This document shows positions 39,412-49,029 of a stretch of DNA of 64,000 nt, piece after piece (positions within the stretch are counted from its first letter, which is position 1; each line of letters opens with the position of its first letter). The translations under genes were made by a program, and so were the position numbers. Origin of the DNA: Flavobacteriales bacterium (lineage in GTDB: Bacteria; Bacteroidota; Bacteroidia; Flavobacteriales_D; Sanyastnellaceae); assembly GCA_027491075.1 (NCBI GenBank), contig JAIXWX010000010.1, forward strand, positions 1 through 64,000, in the 5' to 3' direction. The notes under the pieces are model-generated. The model had not been told where the DNA came from and made no database searches. It saw only the letters and a list, made by a program, of their open reading frames with translations.

Positions 39412-40881
39412 ATGGCGGAAAAGCTTACCTCACGTGCTGAAGATTACAGCAAGTGGTACAACGAATTAGTAGTAATGGCAGACCTAGCGCAGCATAGCGA
39501 TGTTAAAGGCTGCATGGTTATCAAACCCTATGGTTATGCCATTTGGGAAAAGATGAAAGACGCGCTAGACGTGATGTTCAAAGAGACTGGCCATCAAAAC
39601 GCATACTTTCCGTTATTTATTCCTAAATCTTATCTAAGCAAAGAGGCAGCGCACGTTGAAGGCTTTGCAAAGGAATGCGCGGTCGTTACACACTACCGAT
39701 TAAAAACTGAAAACGGACAGGTAGTCGTTGATCCAGATGCCAAATTAGAAGAAGAGTTGATCGTGCGACCTACTTCAGAAACGATTATTTGGAACACCTA
39801 CAAAGGATGGATACAGAGCTATAGAGACCTTCCGATTTTGATCAACCAATGGGCCAATGTAGTGCGCTGGGAAATGCGTACACGTTTGTTTTTAAGAACA
39901 GCGGAGTTTCTGTGGCAAGAAGGACACACTGCGCATAGCACAGCAAAAGAAGCCATAGAGGAAACCGAACGAATGCTCGATGTGTATGAAGACTTCGCAC
40001 AGAACTTCATGGCAATGCCTGTTATCAAGGGAAGGAAATCTGAATCCGAGCGATTTGCAGGAGCGGTAGATACTTTATGCATCGAAGCATTGATGCAAGA
40101 TGGTAAAGCATTGCAAGCCGGCACCTCCCATTTTCTTGGACAAAATTTCGCGAAAGCATTTGACGTAAAGTTCGCATCAAAAGAAGGAGTGAATGATTAT
40201 GTATGGGCCACTTCATGGGGAGTTTCCACACGTCTCATGGGAGCCTTGATCATGACGCACAGCGACGACAAAGGTTTGAGACTGCCTCCAAAACTTGCGC
40301 CCATCCACGTGGTCATTGTACCTATTTATAAAGGTCAAGAACAAATGGAACTTATCCGTGAACGCATCACTCCATTGATGAAAGAACTCAAGGATCTTGG
40401 AATTACCGCAAAGTTTGACGCCGACGACACCAAGCGTTCCGGTTGGAAATTCGCGGAGTACGAACTCAAAGGAGTGCCTGTGCGATTGGCCGTTGGTCCA
40501 AAGGATCTTGAAAACAACACCGTGGAAGTAGCTAGAAGAGACAATGGTTCCAAAGAAACACTTGGTATGGAAGGATTAGCGGCTGCGATAAAGCTAATTT
40601 TGGATGAAATACAGACCAACTTGTTCCAAGAGGCCTTAGAGAGAAGACAAACTTTAACAACTCCAGTGGATTCTTATGAAGAATTTAAGAAACTTTTGGA
40701 TGAAAAGGGCGGTTTCTTTTTTGCACATTGGGACGGTACTTCAGAGACCGAGGAGAAAGTAAAAGCAGAAACCAAAGCGACCATCCGATGCATCCCTTTT
40801 GATTCACCAGAAGAAGACGGAAAATGCATGGTATCTGGCAAGCCTAGCAAGAGAAGAGTACTGTTTGCAAGAGCATATTAA
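39412..40881 (+). CDS. proS: Prolyl-tRNA synthetase, archaeal/eukaryotic type
   Basis: Class II synthetase of 489 aa, joining proline to tRNA-Pro. Its short form without the bacterial editing insertion and its start [17 protein letters not shown] are typical of the ProS type 3 group used by Bacteroidota. Motif 2 region reads [24 protein letters not shown] and motif 3 is near [12 protein letters not shown]; the C-terminal anticodon-binding and zinc-binding-like domains follow. The frame is open 39 bp upstream, but the ATG at 39412 is the family start. A -7 box is found at 39368. Confidence 0.96.
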   Translation: MAEKLTSRAEDYSKWYNELVVMADLAQHSDVKGCMVIKPYGYAIWEKMKDALDVMFKETGHQNAYFPLFIPKSYLSKEAAHVEGFAKECAVVTHYRLKTENGQVVVDPDAKLEEELIVRPTSETIIWNTYKGWIQSYRDLPILINQWANVVRWEMRTRLFLRTAEFLWQEGHTAHSTAKEAIEETERMLDVYEDFAQNFMAMPVIKGRKSESERFAGAVDTLCIEALMQDGKALQAGTSHFLGQNFAKAFDVKFASKEGVNDYVWATSWGVSTRLMGALIMTHSDDKGLRLPPKLAPIHVVIVPIYKGQEQMELIRERITPLMKELKDLGITAKFDADDTKRSGWKFAEYELKGVPVRLAVGPKDLENNTVEVARRDNGSKETLGMEGLAAAIKLILDEIQTNLFQEALERRQTLTTPVDSYEEFKKLLDEKGGFFFAHWDGTSETEEKVKAETKATIRCIPFDSPEEDGKCMVSGKPSKRRVLFARAY

Positions 40882-40892
40882 AAGAAACATAT

Positions 40893-41579
40893 ATGGCTGA
40901 ACAACCCGCACAAACAATTAATCGATTACTCAACGAGAAAAGTGTTTTAAAACAAGATGTGTTTTATCTAACGATCGACACCTTTCACAACTTAAAAGAA
41001 GTATTGAAGGAAGTCATTAGCGAGACACAGAAGAACTTCAATGATGCTGACAAGCGCGTGGAGATTTATTATAAAGATCGAGGAGATTTTCAAGCTGAGA
41101 TCAAAGTAGGCAGTGATGTTTTGATTTTTCAGATGCACACCAACGTGTTTCAGTTTGATGGAGAGCATCCTTTGTGGAAGAGCAGTTACTTCAAAGAAGA
41201 CGATCGCAACTCCTACGTTGGGATCATCAATGTCTATAATTTTTTGTCAGACAGTATCAAGTACCAGCGTCAGTGGGACATGGGTTATTTGATTTCAAGA
41301 ATCTTCGTGAATCGAGAGAGTCATTTCATGGTTCAGGGCAAGCGACAATTGGGTTTTTTGTACAATGACATGATCAACTCAGTACTCACCAAAGAAAAGT
41401 TACGCGAAGTTGTTTACAGCACCATACTTTACACCTTGGATTTTGATCTATTGGTTCCTCCGTATGAGAATTTACAGGAGGTTACCGTAGAGCAGATACA
41501 GAGCATCAGTCAGAGTCATACTCTTGCAACTGGCAAGCGCTTGGGATTTCGTTTTGGTTTAGACGACGTTAGTTTTTAA
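40893..41579 (+). CDS. Conserved protein of unknown function
   Basis: Cytoplasmic protein of 228 aa, without signal or membrane segment. It opens with an alpha-helical stretch (TIDTFHNLKEVLKEVISETQ) and contains aromatic strands (DVLIFQMHTNVFQFDGEH) and a WDMGYLISRIFVNRESHFMV segment. I recall similar unnamed proteins next to proS in Bacteroidota but cannot name a family. It starts 11 bp after proS, so the two are probably cotranscribed. Confidence 0.75.
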   Translation: MAEQPAQTINRLLNEKSVLKQDVFYLTIDTFHNLKEVLKEVISETQKNFNDADKRVEIYYKDRGDFQAEIKVGSDVLIFQMHTNVFQFDGEHPLWKSSYFKEDDRNSYVGIINVYNFLSDSIKYQRQWDMGYLISRIFVNRESHFMVQGKRQLGFLYNDMINSVLTKEKLREVVYSTILYTLDFDLLVPPYENLQEVTVEQIQSISQSHTLATGKRLGFRFGLDDVSF

Positions 41580-41656
41580 GAAAAAGCACGAAAACCGCAT
41601 CTTCATCATTCAGGATGAGGACATTGGTTTAATAGAAATATTTTTTTAAGAAAAGC

Positions 41657-41686
41657 TTGACAGTAAAAAAAGTCTAATTATATTTG
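41657..41686 (+). promoter_or_regulatory. Promoter of tRNA-Glu
   Basis: TTG (41657-41659), 19 bp, TATATTTG (41679-41686): a perfect match to the Bacteroidota consensus, followed by CACCCGC as at rRNA promoter P4. Confidence 0.85.
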
Positions 41687-41703
41687 CACCCGCTTTCTAG
41701 TAC

Positions 41704-41775
<72 letters not shown>

Positions 41776-41830
41776 CAAAACATGCGGAGATGAAATTTAA
41801 GTTTAAATTCTTCTCTTGAAAAATCAAAAA

Positions 41831-41860
41831 AGTGAACCAATTGGTTCACTTTTTTTTTGA
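41831..41860 (+). terminator. Terminator after tRNA-Glu
   Basis: Perfect hairpin AGTGAACCAATTGGTTCACT (41831-41850) followed by a run of nine T. Confidence 0.92.
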
Positions 41861-42143
41861 AATCTAAGTCACAATTATAAACATGAATTCTCAGGCCAAC
41901 GCCTCTTGAACAGAATGCATTGGCTTTCTGGATATTCTTAAAAAATTAGAGTATCAACAAGACAGATTTATTCCATTTAATTCGTCTAGCACATGAGAAA
42001 ATCTCTAAATTGAATTTCGCCTTAATAACTCCACTGAAAAAACTAAACGATAACGACTTGTGATTGAGATCAAAACCTTTGAATACTGTATAAACCATTC
42101 GACAAGCTCAGAATCGTACATTCATTTATTCATTTTCTTGTCT

Positions 42144-42248
42144 CTAGTTACTAGTCACTAGTATCTAGTCACTAGTATCTAGTATCTAGTCACTAGTATC
42201 TAGTATCTAGTATCTAGTCACTAGTATCTAGTCACTAATCTCTAGAAG
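42144..42248 (+). repeat. Heptanucleotide tandem repeat (15 units)
   Basis: Fifteen in-phase 7-bp units, CTAGTCA or CTAGTAT in an irregular order, the last two degenerate (CTAATCT, CTAGAAG). It is noncoding, inside the 41861-42411 gap. The rest of that gap shows no gene, RNA or promoter that I can support. Confidence 0.95.
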
Positions 42249-42411
42249 TTAGCCCCAGCTTTCCAAGAATCGGAAAAAATTCCCAAAAATAGAAAAACAC
42301 CTATTAACTGGAAGAATTAACGAGCTATCAATCAGATATTTAACAACCCAAAGCAGCTCGGCATGATTTGAGTAAATCGCTTTTGCGTAAATCTATTCAA
42401 ACCATTTAAAA

Positions 42412-42729
42412 ATGCGCTTAAGTACTTCTACATGTTCTTCCATGACCATGAATGCCATGGTCTCTTTTATGCAAAAAAACACCGCTAAAAAGAGTCTCGT
42501 AAATGGAATTCAAGCGAAAGAAATGTCATCTGAGTACATCGCGCTTTGCCTGTCTTTCCTTAGAAAAAATCAAAACCTGCCCGCTGAAGTAAATAACTTC
42601 TACGAGATGTCTTCTCCAATTTTCAAACAAGAAGTAAACTGGCTGCTTCGCCCCCTCTCTATTGAATTTGATGACCTGCAAAACGGAAGAAAAGAGGCCA
42701 TCCATCGACTAGTGAATTCTCTCTCTTAA
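42412..42729 (+). CDS. Small protein of unknown function
   Basis: Predicted 105-aa soluble protein with no signal peptide. It begins with a Ser/Thr/Met-rich stretch and has a helical core (SSEYIALCLSFLRKNQNL and EVNNFYEMSSPIFKQEVNW). No family is recognised. It sits 69 bp before the NtrC-type regulator, reads in the same direction, and is the only open frame in this stretch, which makes it a likely but unproven gene. Confidence 0.5.
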   Translation: MRLSTSTCSSMTMNAMVSFMQKNTAKKSLVNGIQAKEMSSEYIALCLSFLRKNQNLPAEVNNFYEMSSPIFKQEVNWLLRPLSIEFDDLQNGRKEAIHRLVNSLS

Positions 42730-42798
42730 CCGTTGAACCTTCAATATTTGAGGCAGTTTTAATCTCACTCGATGAAGTCACGATGCTATATTCGTGGC

Positions 42799-44148
42799 AT
42801 GGACTCGTTTAAAATATTCATTGTTGAAGACGACATTTGGTATGGTGAAATCCTTGAATACCACTTGTCTTTAAATCCTGATTACCAAATCACTCGATTT
42901 GGCAATGGAGCCGAAGTACTAGAACAGTTGCATCTCCAGCCGGATTTAATCACCTTGGATATCAGTCTACCAGATAGCACGGGCGAAGAACTTTATAAAA
43001 AAATTCGACAGTACAATGAAGAGGTTCCTGTCATTGTCATCAGCGCACAAGAAGAGATAAGTGTTGCTGTAAACCTGCTTAAACTGGGTGTTTCGGATTA
43101 CCTGGTGAAAGACGACAACACCAAAGATCTTCTTTGGAACAGTGTTATCAAAGTGCGCGAAACAAGCACACTCAAGCAACAAGTTCAACACCTTCGAGAG
43201 GAATTAGGTCAAAAATATGCTTTCGAAAAATCCATTAAGGGCCAAAGTGCCGCTATTCGAAAGGTATTTACGCTCATGGAAAAAGCGACCATGACCAATA
43301 TCAATGTATCTATCACGGGAGAAACAGGAACGGGAAAAGAGGTGGTAGCTAAGGCAATTCACTACAATTCTTCGAGAAAGAAAAGACCTTTTGTAGCGGT
43401 CAACATGGCGGCCATTCCAAAAGAATTGATCGAAAGTGAATTGTTTGGTCATGAAAAAGGAGCATTCACTGGAGCCATCTCAAGAAAAATAGGAAAGTTT
43501 GAAGAGGCCAATGGGGGAACCATTTTTCTTGATGAAGTAGCAGAACTGGACCTGAGCGTGCAGAGCAAATTGCTTCGCGTATTGCAAGAAAGAGAAGTTG
43601 TACGCGTCGGAGGAAATGAAAATGTAAAACTGGATGTAAGGCTCATTGTGGCTACTCACAAATCTTTGTCGGAAGAAGTAAAAAAGACCAACTTCAGAGA
43701 AGATTTATACTATCGTATTATTGGTTTGCCAATAGAACTTCCCCCGCTTCGCTCTCGCGGCAATGACATCTTGATCTTGGCAAAGCATTTTTTGGAAGAA
43801 TTTGTCCACGATAATAGAATGGCCCCTATCAGCATCAGCGAGGATGCGAAAGAAAAACTGATGCGATACAATTACCCTGGAAACGTGCGCGAACTGAAAG
43901 CCATGATTGACTTGGCCGCGGTCATGAGCGATGGAAAAGAGATAAAAAGTGAAGACATCACCTTTACGGATGCAAGGCCGGATGAGAGCTTTACCAAAGA
44001 AGAAAAAACACTCCGCGAATACACGTGTGAAATTATCAAGTTTTATTTGAAAAAATATGACAACGACGTCGTCTTCGTAGCAGATAAATTGGACATTGGG
44101 AAGAGTACCATCTATAAAATGATCCAGCAAAGGGAGATTGTCATCTAA
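42799..44148 (+). CDS. NtrC-type sigma-54-dependent response regulator
   Basis: Two-component regulator of 449 aa. Receiver domain: acidic pair Asp11/Asp12, phospho-acceptor Asp54 ([10 protein letters not shown]) and Lys104. AAA+ domain: Walker A GETGTGKE at 174-181 and the sigma-54 contact loop GAFTGA at 221-226, then GGTIFLDEV (Walker B) and the R-finger region LRSRGNDI. The C-terminus is a Fis-type helix-turn-helix ([16 protein letters not shown]). The frame is open 27 bp upstream, but the ATG at 42799 fits the receiver start. No histidine kinase is adjacent, so its sensor is elsewhere. Confidence 0.94.
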   Translation: MDSFKIFIVEDDIWYGEILEYHLSLNPDYQITRFGNGAEVLEQLHLQPDLITLDISLPDSTGEELYKKIRQYNEEVPVIVISAQEEISVAVNLLKLGVSDYLVKDDNTKDLLWNSVIKVRETSTLKQQVQHLREELGQKYAFEKSIKGQSAAIRKVFTLMEKATMTNINVSITGETGTGKEVVAKAIHYNSSRKKRPFVAVNMAAIPKELIESELFGHEKGAFTGAISRKIGKFEEANGGTIFLDEVAELDLSVQSKLLRVLQEREVVRVGGNENVKLDVRLIVATHKSLSEEVKKTNFREDLYYRIIGLPIELPPLRSRGNDILILAKHFLEEFVHDNRMAPISISEDAKEKLMRYNYPGNVRELKAMIDLAAVMSDGKEIKSEDITFTDARPDESFTKEEKTLREYTCEIIKFYLKKYDNDVVFVADKLDIGKSTIYKMIQQREIVI

Positions 44149-44904
44149 TTATCCATCGATGTCATAAGTCACGCCGACGAAGGTGTTGAAAGTAGATTTC
44201 ACAATATCCTTCGGTGGACGTGAATCGTAGAAGTGTGTCAACTCTACACGCATCGACCAGTTGTGATTTAATGCCCAACTAAAAGCATGCTGCCCCGCCC
44301 AACGATGATCTGCCAGTCGATTCATGATGGGTTGAAAATACGTGGTGCTGCTAAAAGCCCATTTCCCAGGGTCATTGAAACTCCAAGAGATATAGCCCGA
44401 GGCACGACCAAACCATTCACTTTTTGTTCCTCCTCTGATCTTTTCAAGTTCCACCATTGCAAGGGTTCCCGTGAAGAGTCGAAAGCGGTCATCATCCCAG
44501 ATCACAAACCGAGGTCCTGTGCCACACAAATGCCTTCTTTGTAAACCCAAGAGCCTGTTTTGTTGGACCTGTGCAAAGGATTCCCACCGAACCCACGGCT
44601 TAAGTTCGTAGTTGTTTCTCACATGGATGAGGGAATTGTTGTTCAATTGAACTTGATCCGCCACAGAAATGCCTGCATCCACTAGCAATAACCAAAGTTC
44701 TCGATCCATTTTATGTTGAATGACTCCTCTCAATGCGGCATTGTAGAATACGTCCCGATACTTCTGAGCAGAAAAGGTTCCATTGAGCATTCCGGCCCAT
44801 CCGAGGCTGTCCATGCGAATTCTCGCCTGTTCAATATTCACCACCTGTGCTTGGTGTTTGAGAAAAATGATAAGGAGACAAAGAAGGAGGATCAACTTTT
44901 TCAT
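44149..44904 (-). CDS. DUF481-like outer-membrane protein
   Basis: Exported protein of 251 aa with signal peptide MKKLILLLCLLIIFLKHQAQ. The mature part has repeated strands with NNYELKPWVRWESFAQVQ, resembling the DUF481/YdiY group of small outer-membrane barrels. It ends YDIDG without a terminal aromatic. A -7-like TAATTTTG box lies 10 bp upstream on the minus strand (44922-44915). Its stop meets that of the regulator gene end to end. The function is unknown. Confidence 0.72.
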   Translation of the reverse strand: MKKLILLLCLLIIFLKHQAQVVNIEQARIRMDSLGWAGMLNGTFSAQKYRDVFYNAALRGVIQHKMDRELWLLLVDAGISVADQVQLNNNSLIHVRNNYELKPWVRWESFAQVQQNRLLGLQRRHLCGTGPRFVIWDDDRFRLFTGTLAMVELEKIRGGTKSEWFGRASGYISWSFNDPGKWAFSSTTYFQPIMNRLADHRWAGQHAFSWALNHNWSMRVELTHFYDSRPPKDIVKSTFNTFVGVTYDIDG

Positions 44905-44981
44905 AACAAGTAGGCAAAATTAATGTGTAGCGCACGAAGAATTTTATACATTTAAAGCACTCATTCCAAAACCTTAACAAC

Positions 44982-45284
44982 ATGGTTACTATTCAATTGA
45001 AAATTGTAGAAGAGGGTTTGAAGCATCCTCTAGCAGAATTGACAAGAGAATTGACCCACCAACTGTTCGAGGACGATATTTTGGTGAGAACGAAGGCAGA
45101 CTTGACGTTAAAAATCAAGTTTACCAGAGACGGAGATCAAGATCTCGTTTTACTTCAGTTGAGAGAGTCAGATTCTAAAAACAAGTTGGGAGAAAAGGTG
45201 ATTCCCTACATGGATCATCGTTGGATTTCCGATGTGGTAGCAGAGGCGCATGCCTTGCTCGTTCCGCTCTCGGTATCTTCCTAA
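44982..45284 (+). CDS. Small conserved-looking protein of unknown function
   Basis: Soluble 100-aa protein. It starts MVTIQLKIVEEGLKHPLAEL and contains a predicted helix-strand-helix pattern with charged loops. No family is recognised and there is no signal peptide. It is followed by a strong terminator at 45314, so it is a separate unit from the Sia-like operon downstream despite reading the same way. Confidence 0.6.
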   Translation: MVTIQLKIVEEGLKHPLAELTRELTHQLFEDDILVRTKADLTLKIKFTRDGDQDLVLLQLRESDSKNKLGEKVIPYMDHRWISDVVAEAHALLVPLSVSS

Positions 45285-45313
45285 CAATAAGTTCTTCGTA
45301 AACAGATGTACTT

Positions 45314-45345
45314 AAAAATCCTCCCTTTTGGAGGATTTTTAATTT
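45314..45345 (+). terminator. Rho-independent terminator
   Basis: AAAAATCCTCC, loop CTTTT-type, GGAGGATTTTT (45314-45340). It separates the 100-aa gene from the Sia-like operon. Confidence 0.88.
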
Positions 45346-45423
45346 CGTATCCTTTCGAAGCCAATTCACCTGAAACCAATGCAATGGTTCTTCGTATAAC
45401 CTTCAAATCCTTGAAATAGATAG

Positions 45424-46536
45424 ATGGATCATTCCTCCACTGGTATACATCCCCTTCTGGCATTGTTTGACCTCTACCTTAAGTTTAGGTCACAGCAGTC
45501 CGTTTTTTGTTACCGTGGGGTCTTCAACGAGGAATTTACGAGCACTATCATTGATATTAGCGAAGGAGCCAACTTTCGCTCAGAGATCAACGTAAATCGC
45601 AAGGTGTCCTTTTTACTGGTCGAATGTTTCCAAAACATCATCAAGCACGGAGAGAATCATTCAGAAGTTCAAGAACGATCGGAAGGAATATTTAGCTATC
45701 GTCTGGGGCCAAATGGCTTTATTATCAACTCCATCAACCCCATTCTTCAACAAGACAAGCCCACATTGAAGCATCTTGTAGATGAAATCAATTCCAAAGA
45801 CAGTAAGGAGCTCAAGGAATTATACATCCGAAAACTAAGCGAGAATCAGCTAACAGAAAAAGGTGGCGCAGGATTGGGGCTAATAGAATTGGCGAGGAAG
45901 TCAGGTCAGAAGTTGCTTTATCAATTTGAGGACGTTCGTGAAGACATTTCCTTGTTTCATCAGCAGGTTACATTTTTATCCAACGAAGAAGCTCCGATGG
46001 AGAACTTATTGGAAGATACAGGCACATTAGATAACATGCTTGCCTTGGAAGATGCTTTCCTGATGTACAAAGGTGACTTTTCTCAGAAATCCATATTGCC
46101 CATTTTGAGTATTGTAGAGCAAAATGTTTCAGCAGAAGGCAAGGTAAAAAACACCACTAGAAAGGTAGCTCACCTGTTGGTTGAATTGTTGCAAAACATT
46201 TCAAAACACAGCGAAGAAGATGAAACCGGAAGAAAAGAAGGTATCTTTTTAATCGGTAAAACCCGCGATAGTGTTTTCATTGAATGTGGTAATGAAATAA
46301 ATGAGCGGGAGATGCACTTTTTGAAAGAAAAACTCAGTTATTTGACAAGCCTAAGCACCTCTGAGCTAGTTAGCTTACACAAAACCGCAATGAAAGCAAG
46401 TATCAAGTTTGAAAATAAGTACAAATCTGGTTTAGGCCTTATTGAAGTCGTTAAAGGCGCTGAAAAAGGAGTAGTTTACAGTTTTGAAAAACTAGATACT
46501 GATAAATTTTTGTTTGCCATAAAGATTTCTTTTTAG
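45424..46536 (+). CDS. Tandem SiaB-type (DUF6272) kinase domains
   Basis: Soluble 370-aa protein with two copies of the SiaB-like GHKL-type fold. Copy 1 has ECFQNIIKHG (N71 in the N-box) and a glycine motif GAGLGLIELA at about 148-157. Copy 2 has ELLQNISKHS (N258) and SGLGLIEVV at about 335-343. In Pseudomonas, SiaB is a kinase of the SiaC phosphoprotein, opposing the SiaA phosphatase. Here two domains are fused, while the family unit is a single domain of about 180 aa. The SiaC-like gene follows 18 bp later. The kinase role is inferred. Confidence 0.85.
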   Translation: MDHSSTGIHPLLALFDLYLKFRSQQSVFCYRGVFNEEFTSTIIDISEGANFRSEINVNRKVSFLLVECFQNIIKHGENHSEVQERSEGIFSYRLGPNGFIINSINPILQQDKPTLKHLVDEINSKDSKELKELYIRKLSENQLTEKGGAGLGLIELARKSGQKLLYQFEDVREDISLFHQQVTFLSNEEAPMENLLEDTGTLDNMLALEDAFLMYKGDFSQKSILPILSIVEQNVSAEGKVKNTTRKVAHLLVELLQNISKHSEEDETGRKEGIFLIGKTRDSVFIECGNEINEREMHFLKEKLSYLTSLSTSELVSLHKTAMKASIKFENKYKSGLGLIEVVKGAEKGVVYSFEKLDTDKFLFAIKISF

Positions 46537-46554
46537 AACTTCGGCCCACTAAGT

Positions 46555-46941
46555 ATGTCGCTAATAGACAATTTACATATCGCCCAAACAGAAGACACAC
46601 CGGAAGTTTATTTCGATGTTCAGGCTGGTCGTTTTCGAATTACGGGAAGATCTCTTCCTGAAAATGCCTATGTATTTTATCGTCCTATACTGGAATACGT
46701 TTCGAATTTTCTAGGTATAAATAAAAAATCTCCTGTGGAGATGGAGTTCAAGATGGACTATTTCAATTCATCCTCCGGCCGTTTCATTTTTGAATTGCTC
46801 ACCATGATAGAGGAAAGCAAGTTTGGAAAGACCGATTTTCGGGTGATTTGGAACGTCGATGTTGACGATGAATTGATGATTGAGAAAGGAGAAGAGTTGC
46901 AGTCACTTCTTGATCTTTCTTTTGAAATAAAAAAGCTCTAG
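46555..46941 (+). CDS. SiaC-family phosphoprotein (DUF1987)
   Basis: Regulatory phosphoprotein of 128 aa. The fold resembles anti-sigma antagonists, and SiaC switches partners when phosphorylated on Thr68 in an LNTSS motif. Here the motif is YFNSSS, so the corresponding residue is Ser72. The rest of the family pattern is present (AGRFRITGRSLPENAYVFY). It lies behind the tandem SiaB gene and its stop is flush against that of the SpoIIE phosphatase on the other strand. I infer that it is the shared substrate of both enzymes. Confidence 0.87.
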   Translation: MSLIDNLHIAQTEDTPEVYFDVQAGRFRITGRSLPENAYVFYRPILEYVSNFLGINKKSPVEMEFKMDYFNSSSGRFIFELLTMIEESKFGKTDFRVIWNVDVDDELMIEKGEELQSLLDLSFEIKKL

Positions 46942-48909
46942 TTACAAAGTTGCCCCGATGATAAGAACATCATCCGTCTGAGGCATTCCACTGCGCCAAT
47001 CGTTTAATTTCTTTAAGCATACCTCTTCTCCTTGACTGGAAATTTGTTCCGCTTTTCTCAGATTAGAAAGCAATTGTTTGAAGCGTGCTTTATTGAATTT
47101 CTTTCCCTCTGGACCTCCAAGTTGGTCGAAGAATCCATCTGAATACATGAATAGTTTATCTCCTTCTGCGTAGTAATATTCTTGGGTTTCGAATGGATTG
47201 GTTTTGTTATTCATCACCTTTTCGTACACGATGCCACCCAAGCTGAAAGGCTGAGGTTTTAGTTCAATAAGTTCTTCGTTGTGAGCGATATACACTCCTA
47301 AGTTTGCGCCCGCAAAGCGAATCAATTTTTTCTGTTGGTCGATGACACACAAGCTGATATCCAAACCATCCTGCGCGTTTTGAGGATCAAGGTCTTGATT
47401 GAGAATATGAAGAATCTCATTGTGCAAGGCATAAAGAATATCATGTGGTTCCCTAAGCTTAAGTTCGTTGATTGTTTTGTTCAGTTTAGAATTTGCAATA
47501 AGCGACATGAACGCTCCAGGAACACCATGACCAGTGCAATCGATAGCGGCTATATACAAACGGTCGTCGATCCAGCGGTACCAATAAAAGTCACCCGAAA
47601 CAATATCCTTCGGTTGAAAAAACACAAAGCTATCCGGTAAAAATTGCTTTAAATGCTCTTTGATCGGGAGAATAGAGTTCTGAATTCTTCTTGCATAATT
47701 GATAGAAGAAATGACTTTATGACGCTGTCTCTTGATCTCGTTGTTTTGTTCTTTCAACAACAAGTTTAGTTTTTTCTTTCTAAAGAAATTGTATATCAAA
47801 ACTACCAATATCGCTATCAGCGCGATACCGACAATGATTGAAATGCGAAACATGGCATTCTTCTGCTGTATGACTTGCGCCTGCTTTGCGATTTCAGACT
47901 CTCTTTTCTCGGATTCATATTTCGCATTCAGCTCAGAGATTCGATTGTAGTTATTGATTCGATCCAGGCTATCCTTCAGTACTTCATATTTTCTGGAGAA
48001 ATCATAAGCCATTTGGAAGTTGTTCTTCTCTGCATACATTTCTGCTTTGGCTTGGTACAGGGAAAGCAGCAAGTCGTTGTAATCGTTTTTAAGAATGATC
48101 TTCTCTGCTTCGTTCAAATCGCGCTGACACAGTTCTATTTGATCCTGTTTGAAATAAACTTGTGCACGTGAAATCAGGATACTTGCGACAAATACTTCAT
48201 CTCCTTCACTGACGCTGATATCATAGGACTTGTTTAGACACATTAGGGCAGAGTCAAGTTTATTTTCTGCCATGAAGAGCTCCGCTTCAATGTGACATGG
48301 ATCAATACTGGTTTTCGAGATTCGATTGAAATTTCTCAATTGCGCTAAAGACTCGCGCACCTTATCCAAGCTCTTTAGACTGAGATACCCTCCAGCGATG
48401 TTAAAAATGTTTGATGCGGCCTCATCAATTAGATTCAACTCAACATTGGTAGCGAATGCTTCTTCATACATTTTTATAGCCTTCTCATGCTCGCCCAGAT
48501 TCGTAAACACCACAGCCATGTTGTTGGTGGCTTTTACGGCACCAGAGCGATCTCCAATGGACTTATAAAGTGCTTGAGAACGCTGATAATGCTCCAATGA
48601 GGTGAGCAAATGGCCCTTGGTGTACTCTATGATTCCAAGATAATTTTCAGACTTGGCCATCATTGCAGTATTCTTGCAATCTTCGGCCTTTTTCAGGGCA
48701 CGACGTGTAAAATAAGCCGCTGTGTCGGGATTGTTGAAGATGAACTCGTCTGCAATATCAATGTTGAGCTTGATGTACAAAGAATCCGATACGCCTACTT
48801 CCAAGATTTGAAGAAAGCCCTCAATTTTCGCGGCATTCTGTGCTTGGATACTCCCGCACAAAAAGACCAGAAAGTTGATTATCATATATTTACAGCGACT
48901 CGGAAACAA
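46942..48909 (-). CDS. TPR-transmembrane SpoIIE (PP2C) phosphatase
   Basis: Membrane-bound PP2C-like Ser/Thr phosphatase of 655 aa. The signal peptide (charged n-region, then FLVFLCGSIQAQ) supports the first ATG. Periplasmic TPR units span about residues 60-330, a coiled coil 325-352, a membrane helix 355-375, a linker coil with SSINYARRIQNSILP, and the SpoIIE domain 410-655 with VSGDFYW (Asp440), DCTGHGVPGAF and the late YSDG and TDDV metal motifs. It probably removes phosphate from the adjacent SiaC-like protein in response to an envelope signal. SiaA is the Pseudomonas counterpart but has a different sensor part. Confidence 0.88.
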   Translation of the reverse strand: MFPSRCKYMIINFLVFLCGSIQAQNAAKIEGFLQILEVGVSDSLYIKLNIDIADEFIFNNPDTAAYFTRRALKKAEDCKNTAMMAKSENYLGIIEYTKGHLLTSLEHYQRSQALYKSIGDRSGAVKATNNMAVVFTNLGEHEKAIKMYEEAFATNVELNLIDEAASNIFNIAGGYLSLKSLDKVRESLAQLRNFNRISKTSIDPCHIEAELFMAENKLDSALMCLNKSYDISVSEGDEVFVASILISRAQVYFKQDQIELCQRDLNEAEKIILKNDYNDLLLSLYQAKAEMYAEKNNFQMAYDFSRKYEVLKDSLDRINNYNRISELNAKYESEKRESEIAKQAQVIQQKNAMFRISIIVGIALIAILVVLIYNFFRKKKLNLLLKEQNNEIKRQRHKVISSINYARRIQNSILPIKEHLKQFLPDSFVFFQPKDIVSGDFYWYRWIDDRLYIAAIDCTGHGVPGAFMSLIANSKLNKTINELKLREPHDILYALHNEILHILNQDLDPQNAQDGLDISLCVIDQQKKLIRFAGANLGVYIAHNEELIELKPQPFSLGGIVYEKVMNNKTNPFETQEYYYAEGDKLFMYSDGFFDQLGGPEGKKFNKARFKQLLSNLRKAEQISSQGEEVCLKKLNDWRSGMPQTDDVLIIGATL

Positions 48910-48982
48910 GCTACAGGGTTATTTGGAGATTCTTACGCGCGGAACTTTTTTTAGTTACCTTTCAAAAAAATAGCACATAGCT

Positions 48983-49012
48983 TGGTGAGAAATAAAAGTT
49001 TACTATATTTGC
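48983..49012 (+). promoter_or_regulatory. Promoter of rpsT
   Basis: TTG (48983-48985), 19 bp, TATATTTG (49005-49012): a full consensus match, 17 bp before the rpsT ATG. Confidence 0.85.
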
Positions 49013-49029
49013 AGCCCAATTTTTAGACA

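Noticed and set aside
42144-42248. Possible attachment site or CRISPR next to tRNA-Glu
   Set aside because: The 7-bp units have no spacers, no integrase is in the window, and the array does not copy the tRNA 3' end.
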